Shown here in pieces: positions 46,808 through 56,085 of a stretch of DNA of 64,000 nt; position 1 is the first letter of the stretch, and each line of letters begins with the position of its first letter. A program made the position numbers and the translations under genes. Origin of the DNA: Streptomyces sp. NBC_01306. GTDB taxonomy: Bacteria > Actinomycetota > Actinomycetes > Streptomycetales > Streptomycetaceae. The stretch is taken from positions 62,001 through 126,000 of the forward strand of contig NZ_JAPEPC010000001.1 of NCBI RefSeq assembly GCF_026340465.1, given 5' to 3'. The notes under the pieces were generated by a model, which did no database searches, was not told the origin of the DNA, and worked only from the letters and a program-made list of their open reading frames with translations.

Positions 46808-47224
46808 TTGTCCACAACCGCTGTCCTCCGTACCCTCCGCGGCCGGAACGTCATCGCGGGCGCAGGCGCGCTGACCACCGCCGTGGCCCTCGGAGCAACG
46901 CTGATGGCCGCCGCCCCGGCCCAGGCCGATCCGCACGGCCCGTACGGCACGGTCACCGCCCGCACCGGCCTGATCGAGCGCCAGTACCCGAGCACGGACT
47001 CGTCCGTGCGGGGATCGCTGCACTTCCGCCAGACGGTTGCCCTGAAGTGCAAGGTCCGCGCCCAGAACATCGAGGGCAACACCGTCTGGTACCTGCTCCG
47101 TGACCGCCAGGTGTGGGTCTCGGCGCGCTACATGGACAACCACGGCTTCGTGAAGTACTGCAAGGACGTCGACCGCAGCAGCCGCGAGATGCTCAACTCG
47201 GTGCCGAAGGGCGCCATGGGCTGA
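46808..47224 (+). CDS. Secreted small SH3-like domain protein
   Basis: This 138-residue exported protein has a signal peptide (RGRNVIAGAGALTTAVALGATLMAAAPAQA, cleaved after AQA) and a bacterial SH3-like region. The markers are GTVTARTGLIERQYPSTDSSVRGSLHFRQTVALKCKVRAQNIEGNTVWYLLRDRQVWVSARYMDN. Cys pairs may form a disulfide. Such proteins are frequent in Streptomyces cell walls, and function is unknown. TTG 46808 is chosen because CAGGAG sits 6 nt before it, and a GTG 11 codons upstream lacks that support. An AATGA-GTG-TCATT palindrome at 46770-46782 lies 26 bp upstream. Confidence 0.78.
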   Translation: MSTTAVLRTLRGRNVIAGAGALTTAVALGATLMAAAPAQADPHGPYGTVTARTGLIERQYPSTDSSVRGSLHFRQTVALKCKVRAQNIEGNTVWYLLRDRQVWVSARYMDNHGFVKYCKDVDRSSREMLNSVPKGAMG

Positions 47225-47236
47225 TCAGCCCCATCG

Positions 47237-47277
47237 GCTGAGCGCGCCGGGATGCTCGTCACCCCGGCGTGCTCAGC
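47237..47277. terminator. Bidirectional terminator between SH3 and AraC genes
   Basis: GCTGAGCGCGCCGGG (47237-47251) pairs with 47263-47277 over 15 bp with one G.U. It lies between convergent genes and overlaps the AraC stop. Confidence 0.8.
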
Positions 47278-48067
47278 GCCCCGGGGTGAAGTACCCGGTG
47301 GGACTGGTACCGAGCGCGCGGCGGAACATCGCGGTGAACGCGCTCGGTGTCGCATAGCCCAGTGCGCCGGACACGGATGTGACCGGCACTCCCCTGGCGA
47401 GAAGTGTCACCGCGTGAATGAGCCTGGCCTGCTGAACCCAGCGGGCCAGGCTCATTCCGGTTGCGGCCGGGAATCTGCGCTGCAGGGTCCGCGGGCTCAG
47501 ATGCGCGAAGGCCGCGGCCTCCTTCGTCCCCCAGGCCGCTCCGGGCTCCCGTACGACCGCAGCGCAGAGCGACGACAGAGCGTCGTCCGCGGGGGCGGGC
47601 AGATGCAGTGCGGGGACCGGGTGCGGGGTCAGCTGGAGGAGGAGCAGCTCCATGACCTTGCCGTCGCGGCTCTCCGGGTCGTACTCCACGGGCAGCCGCG
47701 CGGCCTCCTCGATCAGTTCGCGCAGCAGCGGCGAGACCGAGACGACGGTCGGCTCCCGCGGCAGGTCCGGCTGCGGCTCGACGTACAGGGTGCGCATGGC
47801 GACCGCCCCGGCGCAGCTCATCTCGTGGGTGAGGCCGGCCGGCACCCAGACCCCGCGAGTGGCCGGGACGACCCAGGCCCCGTGGCCGGTGACCACGGTG
47901 ATGGCCCCGGTCGTGCCGTAGATCAGCTGGGCCCGCCGGTGGTGGTGCGGAGGGATGTGGTGGCCGTCGGGCAGGTCCCTGGCCATCGCCGCCAGCGGTC
48001 TGGGAACCGACTGGTAGTCGTCGCGCTGCTCGCTCTTCCCGTACATTGGCGCATTCTCGATAGACAT
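47273..48067 (-). CDS. AraC-family regulator with cupin domain
   Basis: This 264-residue protein has an N-terminal cupin (DGHHIPPHHHRRAQLIYGTTGAITVVTGHGAWVVPATRGVWVPAGLTHEM, about 33-82) and a C-terminal AraC HTH (about 170-260: AWGTKEAAAFAHLSPRTLQRRFPAATGMSLARWVQQARLIHAVTLL...SVSGALGYATPSAFTAMFRRALGTSPTGYF). This resembles NimR/YdeO-like regulators next to MFS exporters. Divergent from the MFS gene with only 52 bp between starts, so it very likely controls that gene. The ligand is unknown. Confidence 0.9.
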   Translation of the reverse strand: MSIENAPMYGKSEQRDDYQSVPRPLAAMARDLPDGHHIPPHHHRRAQLIYGTTGAITVVTGHGAWVVPATRGVWVPAGLTHEMSCAGAVAMRTLYVEPQPDLPREPTVVSVSPLLRELIEEAARLPVEYDPESRDGKVMELLLLQLTPHPVPALHLPAPADDALSSLCAAVVREPGAAWGTKEAAAFAHLSPRTLQRRFPAATGMSLARWVQQARLIHAVTLLARGVPVTSVSGALGYATPSAFTAMFRRALGTSPTGYFTPGR

Positions 48068-48119
48068 TGGCGTAGCAGAGAAAGTCTGCCACTGTTTGCC
48101 CGCCCTAACGTCGACCTAT

Positions 48120-49457
48120 GTGATCGAATCCAACGTTTCCGCAGGCCAGAGCCGTGCGAACGGTGGCGGGACCCGGCGGCTCACCCTGCTGCTCACCGCC
48201 ACCAGCGCTGTCACGGCTGCCAATGTCTATCTCAGCCAGCCGCTCATGGGAGCGGCGGCCGCCTCGCTCCGCGCCGGGCCCGACGCCCTCGCGGCCGTTC
48301 CGACAGCCACCCAGCTCGGCTATGCGGCAGGCATCCTGCTGCTCGTGCCGGCCGGGGACAGCCATGACCGGCGACGGCTGATCCTCGGACTCGGTACGGC
48401 GTCGGCCGTCGCGCTCGCGGGGTGCGCGCTCGCCCCTTCGGTGGGCTGGCTCGTCGTCGCCGGGTTCGCCGTCGGTCTGCTCTCGCCCGTCCCGCAGTTG
48501 GTCACTCCGCTCGCCGTGGCCCTGGCGGGCGACGGGCGGACCGGGCCGGGGGCCGGACGGATCGTCGGCACCGTACAGGGCGGCCTGCTGATGGGCGTGC
48601 TCGCGTCCCGCGCCTACTCGGGTTCCCTGGCCGAACTGGCGGGCTGGCGCGCCGTGTTCGGATGCTCCTGCCTGCTGACCCTGCTGCTGGTGCTCGTGCT
48701 GCGCGGGACCCTGCCGTACGTCCCGGCCGCCAGCAGCGCAGCCTCGTACCGGGCCACCCTGTCCTCACTGCCGCGGCTGTTCCTGGCCCACCCGCTGGTC
48801 CGCCGGATCACCGTGTCGGGGGCGCTGGTCGGGATCGCGTTCGGCGCCTTCTGGACCACGCTGACCTTTCTGCTGGAGCAGCACTACCGCGTCGGTCCGA
48901 CCGGCATCGGGCTTTTCGGTCTCGTCGCGGCGGCCAGTGCTCTGCTCTCGCCGTTCGCCGGGCGGCTGGCCGACCGGATCGGCCGGCGCGGCGCGCTGGC
49001 GGCGCTGATCGGGCTGGTCGTCGCGGGGTGGCTGGTCCTGCTGCCCGGCGGCACCCGGTTCTGGTGGCTGGTGGCCGGGGTGATCGTGCTCGATGTGGGG
49101 GTCTGGGGCGGTCAGGCCGTCAGCCAGACCGTGCTGTTCACCCTGGACCCGCGTATCCACAGCCGTCTCAACACCCTCTACTTCACCTTCCGTTTCCTGG
49201 GAATCGCACTCGGCTCACTGGTGGGTTCGCTGGCGTGGGCGGGCGGCGGCTGGCCCGCCGTGGTGGGCACCGGGGTGGTCGCAGCCGTGGCCGGTCTTGT
49301 GGTGGGCGTCCTGCCCGCACGCGACGGGGACCGCCCGCCCCCCAGCACCGGAGCGGGCGCTACGGGAGCGGGCGGTCCTGATCAGCCGGTCAGCGAACGG
49401 CGGGCGGGGCGGCGGAGGCGTCGGTACCCCAGTCGGACGGCTTGGCTCCGACGCTGA
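48120..49457 (+). CDS. MFS transporter (drug/metabolite exporter type)
   Basis: The 445-residue protein (from GTG 48120) has about 12 hydrophobic segments, beginning LTLLLTATSAVTAANVYLSQPLMG. The motif DSHDRRRLILGLG is the loop 2-3 signature, and FAGRLADRIGRRGALAALIGL is its repeat between helices 8 and 9. It resembles NepI/YgaY-like exporters paired with AraC regulators. TAACGT lies 8 bp before the GTG, so the mRNA may be nearly leaderless. The start is therefore uncertain (an extension to 48096 is open). Its 3' end overlaps the convergent GH92 gene by 68 bp, encoding a basic tail. Confidence 0.85.
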   Translation: MIESNVSAGQSRANGGGTRRLTLLLTATSAVTAANVYLSQPLMGAAAASLRAGPDALAAVPTATQLGYAAGILLLVPAGDSHDRRRLILGLGTASAVALAGCALAPSVGWLVVAGFAVGLLSPVPQLVTPLAVALAGDGRTGPGAGRIVGTVQGGLLMGVLASRAYSGSLAELAGWRAVFGCSCLLTLLLVLVLRGTLPYVPAASSAASYRATLSSLPRLFLAHPLVRRITVSGALVGIAFGAFWTTLTFLLEQHYRVGPTGIGLFGLVAAASALLSPFAGRLADRIGRRGALAALIGLVVAGWLVLLPGGTRFWWLVAGVIVLDVGVWGGQAVSQTVLFTLDPRIHSRLNTLYFTFRFLGIALGSLVGSLAWAGGGWPAVVGTGVVAAVAGLVVGVLPARDGDRPPPSTGAGATGAGGPDQPVSERRAGRRRRRYPSRTAWLRR

Positions 49458-51732
49458 AGGAGAGGGTGCGGCCCGAGCGGATCTCGTCGGTGGTGAGATA
49501 CGTCTTGGCGTGGGCCGCGCCGTCCACGGCCGCCGACTGGATGTACCGGTCGGTGTCCGAGGCTCCCGGCGCCTTCACCGTGAAGCCGCCGTGCGGGTAG
49601 TAGCGGCGGTCCAGCTTCAGATCGACGCGCTGGAAGGCGGGCGTCGACAGGCCCCAGGTGTCGGTGCCCGGCTGGACCGGGAAGACACCGATGGAGGACA
49701 GGACGTTCCAAGCGGACATGGTGCCCAGGTCGTCGTTGCCCGTCATACCGGTCGGGGTGTCGGTGAAGAGGGTCAGCGCGGCGTGCACCACATCGGTCGT
49801 CTTCCACGGCTGGCCGGTGGAGAGATAGGTGTACGGGGCGATCAGGTCGGGCTCGTTCTGCGGGTTGTACTTGTCCGCGTTGTAGTAGTCGTACGGGCCG
49901 TTGACCCACACGTCGGTGGCCGTCTTCGCCGGGTCGGCGAGGAGCTGGTCGTAGGCGAAGAAGGAGTCGAGGCGCTTGTTGGCCGCGTCCTTGCCGCCGA
50001 TCAGACCGACCATGCCGGACAGGTCCTGCGGGACCATCCACTGGTACTGCCAGGCCGTGCCCTCGTGGAAGCCCTCGCCCTGCGCCGGGTCGGCCGGACC
50101 GGTGAAGTTGCCGTTCTCGTCGCGGGCGCGGAAGAAGCCGGTCGAGGGGTCGAAGATGTTGCGGTAGCTCTGGGCGCGGGCCGCGTAGCGCTTGGCGTCC
50201 GCCTGATGGCCGAGGTCGCCCGCCATCTGACCGAGCATGGCGTCGGACAGCGCGTACTCCAGGGTGGCCGACGCACCGTGGTCGAAGTCCGAGTCGCCGG
50301 GCTTCACATGGGGACGGTCCTTGATGTACGGCGCGAAACCGTCCTTCAGATACTGCACGTTGGCCTCACGGCCGACCGCCGGGGAGTCCGCGGGCGGGGT
50401 CCCGTCGGCGTTCTTCTTGAGCGCGCGGTAGGCCTGCTCCTCGTACCCCTTGAGCAGCCCCTGCCGGTAGGCGTTGGTGAGGAAGGGGGTGACCGGGTCA
50501 CCGGTCATGATGTTCGTCTCGACCGTGCCGTAGCCCCACTTGGGCAGCCAGCCGCTCTGCTCGTCGATCTTCAGTACGGAGATCGCCATGTTCCGTTCCT
50601 CGCGCGGCGCGAGGAGGGAGAGCAGCTGGGTCTGGGTGCGGTAGGTGTCCCACAACGACCAGTTCTGGTAGTAGTCGAATCCCTTGGCGCGGTGGATCTT
50701 CTGGTCCCAGCCCGTGTAGCGGCCGTCGGTGTCGCTGCCGATGTTGGGCGCGAGGAACGACCGGTAGAGCGAGGAGTAGAAGGTCCGGCGCTGGGTGTCG
50801 CTGCCGCCCTGCGCCTGGACGTCGTCGAGCCGGTCCTCCCAGCTCGCCTGCGCGGCGCGGTGGACCCGGTCGAAGCTCTTGCCGCCCTCGGCGCGCAGAT
50901 TGCGGGCCGCGCCTGTGGCGTCGACGTAGCTGATGGCCGTGGTGGCCTCGACCGTACGGTCCTTGGACGTGTCGAAGCGCACCCAGGCGCCGTTGCCGCC
51001 GGTCCCGGTGGACTTCCGTGAGCCCTGGGTGACGGTGCCGTCCTTCCAGGTGCCCGATGTGGTGAAGGGGCGGTCGAAGTGCGTGACCGTGTAGAGGGTG
51101 TACGGCTTGGTGTCCTGGCAGAAACCGCTGCCTGTGATGGTGGTGCGGATGGTGCGGGAGTCGAGCACTTCGACGGAGGTGGAGACCGTCTTGTGCAGCG
51201 ACTGGCCCGCGTTCAGCAGGACGTTGGCCTTGTCGGTGGCGGGGAAGGTGTAGCGCTGCACCCCGGTGCGCTTGGTGGCGGTGAGTTCGGCGGTGATGCC
51301 GGAGTCGAGGCCGACCTTGTAGTAGCCGGGGCTCGCCTTCTCGGTGTCGTGGCTGAACTTCGCCGCGTACTTGGCGTAGTCGGTCTCGGTGACGTCACCG
51401 GTGGTCGGCAGGGTCGGCAGATCGCCGCCGAGGCCGCAGCCCACCCCCGAGATGTGCACGCTGGAGAAGCCGCGGATCTCGTTCTGGGCGTGGTCGTAGC
51501 CGGTGTTGTGCCCGGTGTCCGGCGAGAGCTGCACCATTCCGAAGGGCACCGCGGCACCCGGGTAGGTGTTCCCCTCGTTCTCCGTGCCGATGAACGGGTT
51601 GACCAGATCGGTCAGTTGGCTGCCGTGAGGAGCTCCCGCTGCCTCGGCCGTCGGCGCGGCGAGGGCCCCGCCGATCAGCGCGGCGGCGGCCACGGCCGTC
51701 CCTGCGCCGCGCAGCCGTTGTGTCCAGTACAT
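49390..51732 (-). CDS. Secreted GH92 alpha-mannosidase
   Basis: This 780-residue protein has a signal peptide (AGTAVAAAALIGGALAAPTAEA). Two GH92 domains follow: the N-terminal beta-sandwich (VNPFIGTENEGNTYPGAAVPFGMVQLSPDTGHNTGYDHAQNEIRGFSSVHISGVGCGLGGDLPTLP) and the (alpha/alpha)6 catalytic barrel. The barrel has WVNGPYDYYNADKYNPQNEPDLIAPYTYLSTGQPWKT and TGNDDLGTMSAWNVLSSIGVFPVQPGTDTWGLS. GH92 enzymes are calcium-dependent exo-alpha-mannosidases, mostly alpha-1,2. An operator of the local LacI type lies 318 bp upstream. GGAGGTCCCC precedes the ATG. Confidence 0.93.
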   Translation of the reverse strand: MYWTQRLRGAGTAVAAAALIGGALAAPTAEAAGAPHGSQLTDLVNPFIGTENEGNTYPGAAVPFGMVQLSPDTGHNTGYDHAQNEIRGFSSVHISGVGCGLGGDLPTLPTTGDVTETDYAKYAAKFSHDTEKASPGYYKVGLDSGITAELTATKRTGVQRYTFPATDKANVLLNAGQSLHKTVSTSVEVLDSRTIRTTITGSGFCQDTKPYTLYTVTHFDRPFTTSGTWKDGTVTQGSRKSTGTGGNGAWVRFDTSKDRTVEATTAISYVDATGAARNLRAEGGKSFDRVHRAAQASWEDRLDDVQAQGGSDTQRRTFYSSLYRSFLAPNIGSDTDGRYTGWDQKIHRAKGFDYYQNWSLWDTYRTQTQLLSLLAPREERNMAISVLKIDEQSGWLPKWGYGTVETNIMTGDPVTPFLTNAYRQGLLKGYEEQAYRALKKNADGTPPADSPAVGREANVQYLKDGFAPYIKDRPHVKPGDSDFDHGASATLEYALSDAMLGQMAGDLGHQADAKRYAARAQSYRNIFDPSTGFFRARDENGNFTGPADPAQGEGFHEGTAWQYQWMVPQDLSGMVGLIGGKDAANKRLDSFFAYDQLLADPAKTATDVWVNGPYDYYNADKYNPQNEPDLIAPYTYLSTGQPWKTTDVVHAALTLFTDTPTGMTGNDDLGTMSAWNVLSSIGVFPVQPGTDTWGLSTPAFQRVDLKLDRRYYPHGGFTVKAPGASDTDRYIQSAAVDGAAHAKTYLTTDEIRSGRTLSFSVGAKPSDWGTDASAAPPAVR

Positions 51733-51886
51733 GGGTGGGGACCTCCACGGGGAAGAAGGGCGGGCTGTGTGTACGGGGCTGTGGGGGTATGGGCTGTGGG
51801 GGGCTTTCGGGGATGGCGGGCGCGAGGTCAGGAGGCGCCGAGCGGGACGAGGGGCGCGTCGTCGTAATGCCGGCCGGGAACGGCGA

Positions 51887-51910
51887 GGGCAAGGGCAAGG
51901 GCAAGGGCAA
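51887..51910 (+). repeat. Four tandem GGGCAA repeats in the GH92 leader
   Basis: GGGCAA occurs four times in a row, giving four evenly spaced G-triplets on the plus strand (a possible G-quadruplex). On the transcribed minus strand it reads TTGCCC. It lies between the GH92 start and its operator. The rest of the gap from 51733 to 52132 shows only the operator. Confidence 0.7.
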
Positions 51911-52044
51911 CATAACGGGCGGACCCGTCCGCGGTCGGCGCGCTGTCCTGGCCGTGGCGGGAGAGTTCACCCGCCGGCCGGTAGGCGAAGCGGCGTGGGC
52001 TCAGCTCGTACGGATGATGGGACAAGCCGCTCCGCCCCCCTTTG

Positions 52045-52056
52045 GACAACGTTGTC
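52045..52056. promoter_or_regulatory. LacI-type operator upstream of GH92
   Basis: GACAACGTTGTC is a perfect 12-bp palindrome. It shares the ACAACGTT core with sites at 54833 and 56072 near the LacI gene and the ABC importer. Confidence 0.7.
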
Positions 52057-52132
52057 AGAACGCGATCATTGTTGATTCCTGTCGCGCTCGCGTCAAGGGT
52101 TCCGACCGCTCAAGAGTTCCGACCGCAATGCT

Positions 52133-52170
52133 CCGGGTGCACCGGGCTGTGCGCGGTCCGGTGCACCCGG
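52133..52170 (-). terminator. Terminator of the GH2 gene
   Basis: CCGGGTGCACCGG (52133-52145) pairs perfectly over 13 bp with 52158-52170, loop 12 nt. It begins 6 bp after the GH2 stop. Confidence 0.85.
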
Positions 52171-52175
52171 ACCGG

Positions 52176-54785
52176 TCAGGAGGCCGGGCACCCTGCCGGA
52201 ACCGCCTGTGACGCGTCGTGGATCAGCGCCTGCTGGGCGGCCCTGACCCGCTTCACATCGGGCTTGACGATCTTCCGGTCGTAGGTCATCAGTCCGTTCA
52301 ACTCGCCCTCCACATCGGAGATCTGGGTGTAGACGGCGCCGTTGCTGCCCTGGCAGGCGAGCTTGCGCACCTCGTCCAGTTTGGCGAGGTAGTCGTCGGT
52401 GTACGTGGCCGGGTCGACCGCGACGTACGACTGCTGCACCGCCCAGGCGTGCCCGGGGACGGCCAGTCCGAGTCCGCCGTACTCACCGCTGACCAGCGCG
52501 CGTCTCCCGTCGGGCGCCGGCAGGGCCGGGCTCGGGTAGCCGTGCTCGTCGATGATGTCGCCGGTGCCGCCGTCGGTTCCCAGGTTGATGCCCGACATGC
52601 TGTTGACCAGCCGCGTCGGGTCCCATGCCTTGGCCTGGTCGGCGATGCGCGCCATGTCGTACTGGCCCCAGCCCTCGTTGAAGGTCACCCACATGACGAC
52701 CGACGGATGGCTGCTGTGCTGGTCGATCATCTGCTTCATCTCGTGCTTGTACTCGGTGCGCGCGGCCGGGGACGGGTTGGTGCCCGCCTCCATGGCCGGC
52801 ATGTCCTGCCAGACCATCAGACCGAGCTTGTCCGCCCAGTAGAACCAGCGGTCGGGTTCGACCTTGATGTGCTTGCGGACCGCGTTGAAGCCCATCGCCT
52901 TGTGCATCTTGAGGTCGTACGCGAGGGCCTGGTCGGTGGGCGCGGTGTACAGGCCGTCCGGCCAGAAGCCCTGGTCGAGGGTGGCCATCATGAAGACGGG
53001 CTTGCCGTTGAGTACGGTGCGCGGGGTGCCGTTCACCTTCTCGACGGCGATGGAGCGCATCCCGAAGTAGCTGCCGACCCGGTCGGAGCCGACGGTGACC
53101 CTGAGCCGGTAGAGATGCGGATCGTCCGCCGACCAGAGGTGCGGCTCGGGCACCGGTACGTTCAGTGCCGCGCCGGTACGGCCGGTGGCGGTGCCCACCT
53201 TGCGCTTCCCGTCATACGCGGTGGCCGTGACGGGCACCCCGTCGCGTACGCCCCGCACGTCGACGGCGACCTGCTGCGCCGTGATGTCCGGGGTGAGCTT
53301 GAGGGAGTCCGCGTGGTCGGCCGCGACCGGCTCCATCCACACGGTCTGCCAGATGCCCGACGACGGGGTGTACCAGATGCCGCTCGGGTCCAGGCGCTGC
53401 TTGCCCATCGGCGGATTCTCGCCGCCCTTGGCGTCGGTCGGGTCATAGACCCCGACGATCACCTCCTGGGTGCGGCCCGGCTTCAGCGCGTCGGTGATGT
53501 CCGCGCTGAACTTGTCGTAGCCGCCCTTGTGTTCGGTGACCTTGGTGCCGTTGACGTACACCTCGGCCTGCCAGTCGACCGCCCCGAAGTTGAGCTGGAG
53601 CCGCTTGCCCGAGCCGACCTTCCAGCCCTTGGGGACGGTGAACGTACGCCGGTACCACATCCGGTCCTCGTGCCGCTCGATCCCGGAGAGCTGCGACTCC
53701 ACCGGGTACGGCACGAGGATCTTCTCCGCCAGCTTCTTGCCGACCGGCGGCTTCTCGCCCGCCTTGGCAGCGGCGAACTGCCAACTGCCGTTGAGGTTCT
53801 GCCAGTCGTCACGGGTGAGCTGGGGCCTCGGGTACTCGGGGAGTGCGTTGGACGGGCTGACGTCGTCCGCCCACTTGGTGCGCAGTTCGTACTCGGAGTC
53901 GTTGCCGCCGCTCGACCAGAAGGCTCCGACCGTCTTGCCGTCCCGGCCCTTCAGCGCGCCCTTGCCGTCGTAACGGATGTCCGCGAGGCCGTTGGCGCCG
54001 CCGCCCTTCTTGCCGACCACGGGCTTCTTGAGTGCCACGATCAGGCTGCGCGGGTCGGCCGGGTCCGCCTTGACGGCGCCCAGCGGCCAGGTCGCGCCGC
54101 CGATGACGGCATCGAGATGGCCCGCCAGTCCGGCGGGCACGGGCGCGAGCTTCTGCGCGAAGTCCAGCTTGAGGGTGCGGCCGGACTTCTGGACGGTGGC
54201 GGCGATGGCACCGTCGTAGTCGTAACCGTCGGGCAGCCGGAACGCGGACTGCGGGACCGGCGTCTTGGTGCCGCCCGGCGGGGTCCACTTCAGATGGAGG
54301 TCGGACCCGCCCTCGTGCTCGAAGTACTCGATCTTGATGTCGTAGGCCTTGCCCGCCGTCAACTCGACCGGCTGGGAGGTCTGTTCCTTCTCCCAGTCGT
54401 CCACCCAGTGGTCGATGACCGGTTTTCCGTCGATCCAGAGCCGGAAACCGTTGTCGCCGATCATCGAGAACGTGTGGGCGCCGGACTTCTCCGGGACGAT
54501 CTTCCCGGTCCAGCGGACGCTGTCGTTGTCCGACTGTCCGGTGGCGGACTGGAGCCGTGACTCCAGGGTGGGGAAGTCGATATCCGGGTCGAACCCGGTG
54601 GCTTTGAGCTGCCCGAAGTCGAAGGCGCCCGGGGCCGATTGGGTGTAGTACTCCCCCTTCAGCCCGTGGGCTGTGACGGCGGGACTCGGGTGTGCGGGCG
54701 TGGCGGACGCGGCCGGCAGGGCGGAGAGCCCCGCGAAGCCGGTGACGGCGGCGAGGAGTAGGGCCAGATTTCTTCGGATGCGCAC
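52176..54785 (-). CDS. Secreted GH2 glycoside hydrolase with PA14 domain
   Basis: This 869-residue protein has a signal peptide (RIRRNLALLLAAVTGFAGLSALPAASA), a PA14 carbohydrate-binding domain (about 40-180: GLKGEYYTQ, GDNGFRLWIDGKPVIDHW), then GH2 sugar-binding, sandwich and TIM-barrel domains (about 315-850). The acid/base is probably Glu704 in TFNEGWG and the nucleophile Glu768 in VSGEYGG. Exact specificity is not readable. Related Streptomyces GH2 enzymes include beta-galactofuranosidases, and beta-mannosidase or beta-galactosidase are alternatives. GTG 54785 has an ideal AAGGAGGATCC Shine-Dalgarno. The gene is divergent from the LacI gene. Confidence 0.9.
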   Translation of the reverse strand: MRIRRNLALLLAAVTGFAGLSALPAASATPAHPSPAVTAHGLKGEYYTQSAPGAFDFGQLKATGFDPDIDFPTLESRLQSATGQSDNDSVRWTGKIVPEKSGAHTFSMIGDNGFRLWIDGKPVIDHWVDDWEKEQTSQPVELTAGKAYDIKIEYFEHEGGSDLHLKWTPPGGTKTPVPQSAFRLPDGYDYDGAIAATVQKSGRTLKLDFAQKLAPVPAGLAGHLDAVIGGATWPLGAVKADPADPRSLIVALKKPVVGKKGGGANGLADIRYDGKGALKGRDGKTVGAFWSSGGNDSEYELRTKWADDVSPSNALPEYPRPQLTRDDWQNLNGSWQFAAAKAGEKPPVGKKLAEKILVPYPVESQLSGIERHEDRMWYRRTFTVPKGWKVGSGKRLQLNFGAVDWQAEVYVNGTKVTEHKGGYDKFSADITDALKPGRTQEVIVGVYDPTDAKGGENPPMGKQRLDPSGIWYTPSSGIWQTVWMEPVAADHADSLKLTPDITAQQVAVDVRGVRDGVPVTATAYDGKRKVGTATGRTGAALNVPVPEPHLWSADDPHLYRLRVTVGSDRVGSYFGMRSIAVEKVNGTPRTVLNGKPVFMMATLDQGFWPDGLYTAPTDQALAYDLKMHKAMGFNAVRKHIKVEPDRWFYWADKLGLMVWQDMPAMEAGTNPSPAARTEYKHEMKQMIDQHSSHPSVVMWVTFNEGWGQYDMARIADQAKAWDPTRLVNSMSGINLGTDGGTGDIIDEHGYPSPALPAPDGRRALVSGEYGGLGLAVPGHAWAVQQSYVAVDPATYTDDYLAKLDEVRKLACQGSNGAVYTQISDVEGELNGLMTYDRKIVKPDVKRVRAAQQALIHDASQAVPAGCPAS

Positions 54786-54832
54786 GGATCCTCCTTTGGT
54801 GAGGAAGGGTGGCGGCTCGTTGCGACAGTCTG

Positions 54833-54844
54833 TACAACGTTGGA
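54833..54844. promoter_or_regulatory. LacI-type operator between GH2 and LacI genes
   Basis: TACAACGTTGGA keeps the ACAACGTT core with one mismatch in the outer palindrome. It lies 48 bp before the GH2 start and 75 bp before the LacI start, so it can control both divergent genes. Confidence 0.65.
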
Positions 54845-54918
54845 AGGAACGGCAGTTGGCATGACAGCACGACTCCTGCCTGCTGTCCAGCGGCATGACC
54901 ACTCGGAGGGGAGACTCA

Positions 54919-55992
54919 GTGGGCGTAAGCCTCAAGGACGTCGCCGGGCTCGCGGGCGTCTCGATCAAGACCGTCTCGAACGTGGTGAACAACTACCAGC
55001 ACGTCACTCCGGCCATGCGGGCCAGAGTGCAGGCGGCGATCGACGAACTCGGCTACGTACCGAACCTCACCGCGCGCCACCTGCGGAAAGGCCGTACGGG
55101 AATCCTCGCGCTCGCGGTGCCCGAACTGGGCAACCCCTACTTCGCCGAGCTGGCGGGGGCCGTCATCGACGCGGCGGCCGAGCACGACTACACGGTGCTG
55201 CTCGACCACACCCGGGGCGAACGCGAACAGGAGATCCTGGTCAGCCAGGGCTTCCGGGGCCGGGTCATCGACGGGCTGATCCTCTCCCCCATCGAGCTGG
55301 AGGCCGACGACCTGCGCAGCCGGATCCACGACGCCCCGCTGGTGCTGCTCGGCGAGCGCGAGTACGACCTGCCGTACGACCACATCGCGATCGACAACGT
55401 CGCGGCGTCGCGCAGCGCGGTGCGGCATCTGATCGGACTCGGCCGCACCCGCATCGCGTACCTCGGCGCGCGCACCGACCGGATCAACAGGCCCGCCCAG
55501 CTGCGGCTTCGTGGCTGGCGCGAGGAGCTGACCGCCGCCGGTCTGCCGGCGCCGGACACTCTGGTGGCTCCCACCAGCGGCTGGGACCGGGATGACGGGG
55601 CGCAGGCGATGGCCTGGCTGCTGGACTCGGGCCGGCGCCCGGACGCGGTCTTCGCCTATAACGACCTGGTCGCGGTCGGTGCGATGCGGGTGCTCTCGGA
55701 ACGGGGACTGCGGGTGCCCTGGGACGTGGCGGTGGTGGGGTTCGACGACATCGCGGAGGGCAGGTTCGGCGCGGTCACCCTCACCACCGTCTCGCCGGAC
55801 AAGCAGTCCATCGCCCGGCTCGCGGTCGAGTCGGTCATCGACGGTCTCCAGGACTCCGAAAGGGGCCCCGGAACGGGATCCGGCAGCAGCTCCGGCCGGC
55901 ACCCGGGGCAGGTGGCCGACGCGCCGGCCGGACGTGAACTCGCCGCGGAATTCCGGCTGGTGGAGCGGGAGAGCACCCTGGGCCGCCGGTGA
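54919..55992 (+). CDS. LacI-family repressor of the glycan-use locus
   Basis: This 357-residue protein has an N-terminal LacI HTH (SLKDVAGLAGVSIKTVSNVVNNYQHVTPAMRARVQAAIDELGYVPN, about 4-48) and a periplasmic-binding-type sensor (LALAVPELGNPYFAELAGAVIDAAAEH, YNDLVAVGAMRVLSERGLRVPWDVAVVGFDDIA). A Gly/Ser-rich insert near residues 320-335 is unusual. GTG 54919 follows GGAGGGGAG; an ATG at 54895 is also open. It sits between the GH2 gene (divergent) and the ABC importer operon (same strand, 179 bp later). Three AACGTT-centred sites next to these genes make it the likely regulator of all of them. Confidence 0.9.
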   Translation: MGVSLKDVAGLAGVSIKTVSNVVNNYQHVTPAMRARVQAAIDELGYVPNLTARHLRKGRTGILALAVPELGNPYFAELAGAVIDAAAEHDYTVLLDHTRGEREQEILVSQGFRGRVIDGLILSPIELEADDLRSRIHDAPLVLLGEREYDLPYDHIAIDNVAASRSAVRHLIGLGRTRIAYLGARTDRINRPAQLRLRGWREELTAAGLPAPDTLVAPTSGWDRDDGAQAMAWLLDSGRRPDAVFAYNDLVAVGAMRVLSERGLRVPWDVAVVGFDDIAEGRFGAVTLTTVSPDKQSIARLAVESVIDGLQDSERGPGTGSGSSSGRHPGQVADAPAGRELAAEFRLVERESTLGRR

Positions 55993-56071
55993 CGCGGCAT
56001 CAGGCCCGGTATCGGCTCCGGCGCCGGGCCCGATATCGGGTTGTCAGGTACGCGAAGGGTTTACAGGACTC

Positions 56072-56085
56072 TTCTAACGTTGTAA
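56072..56085 (+). promoter_or_regulatory. LacI-type operator upstream of the ABC importer
   Basis: TTCTAACGTTGTAA differs from an ideal TTACAACGTTGTAA in two positions. It lies 87 bp before the binding-protein ATG. Confidence 0.7.

Noticed and set aside
51828..52049. Short minus-strand frame upstream of GH92, including an Ala-Leu run
   Set aside because: The Ala-Leu run is a by-product of the GGGCAA repeats; the start is a TTG inside the operator and has no Shine-Dalgarno role.
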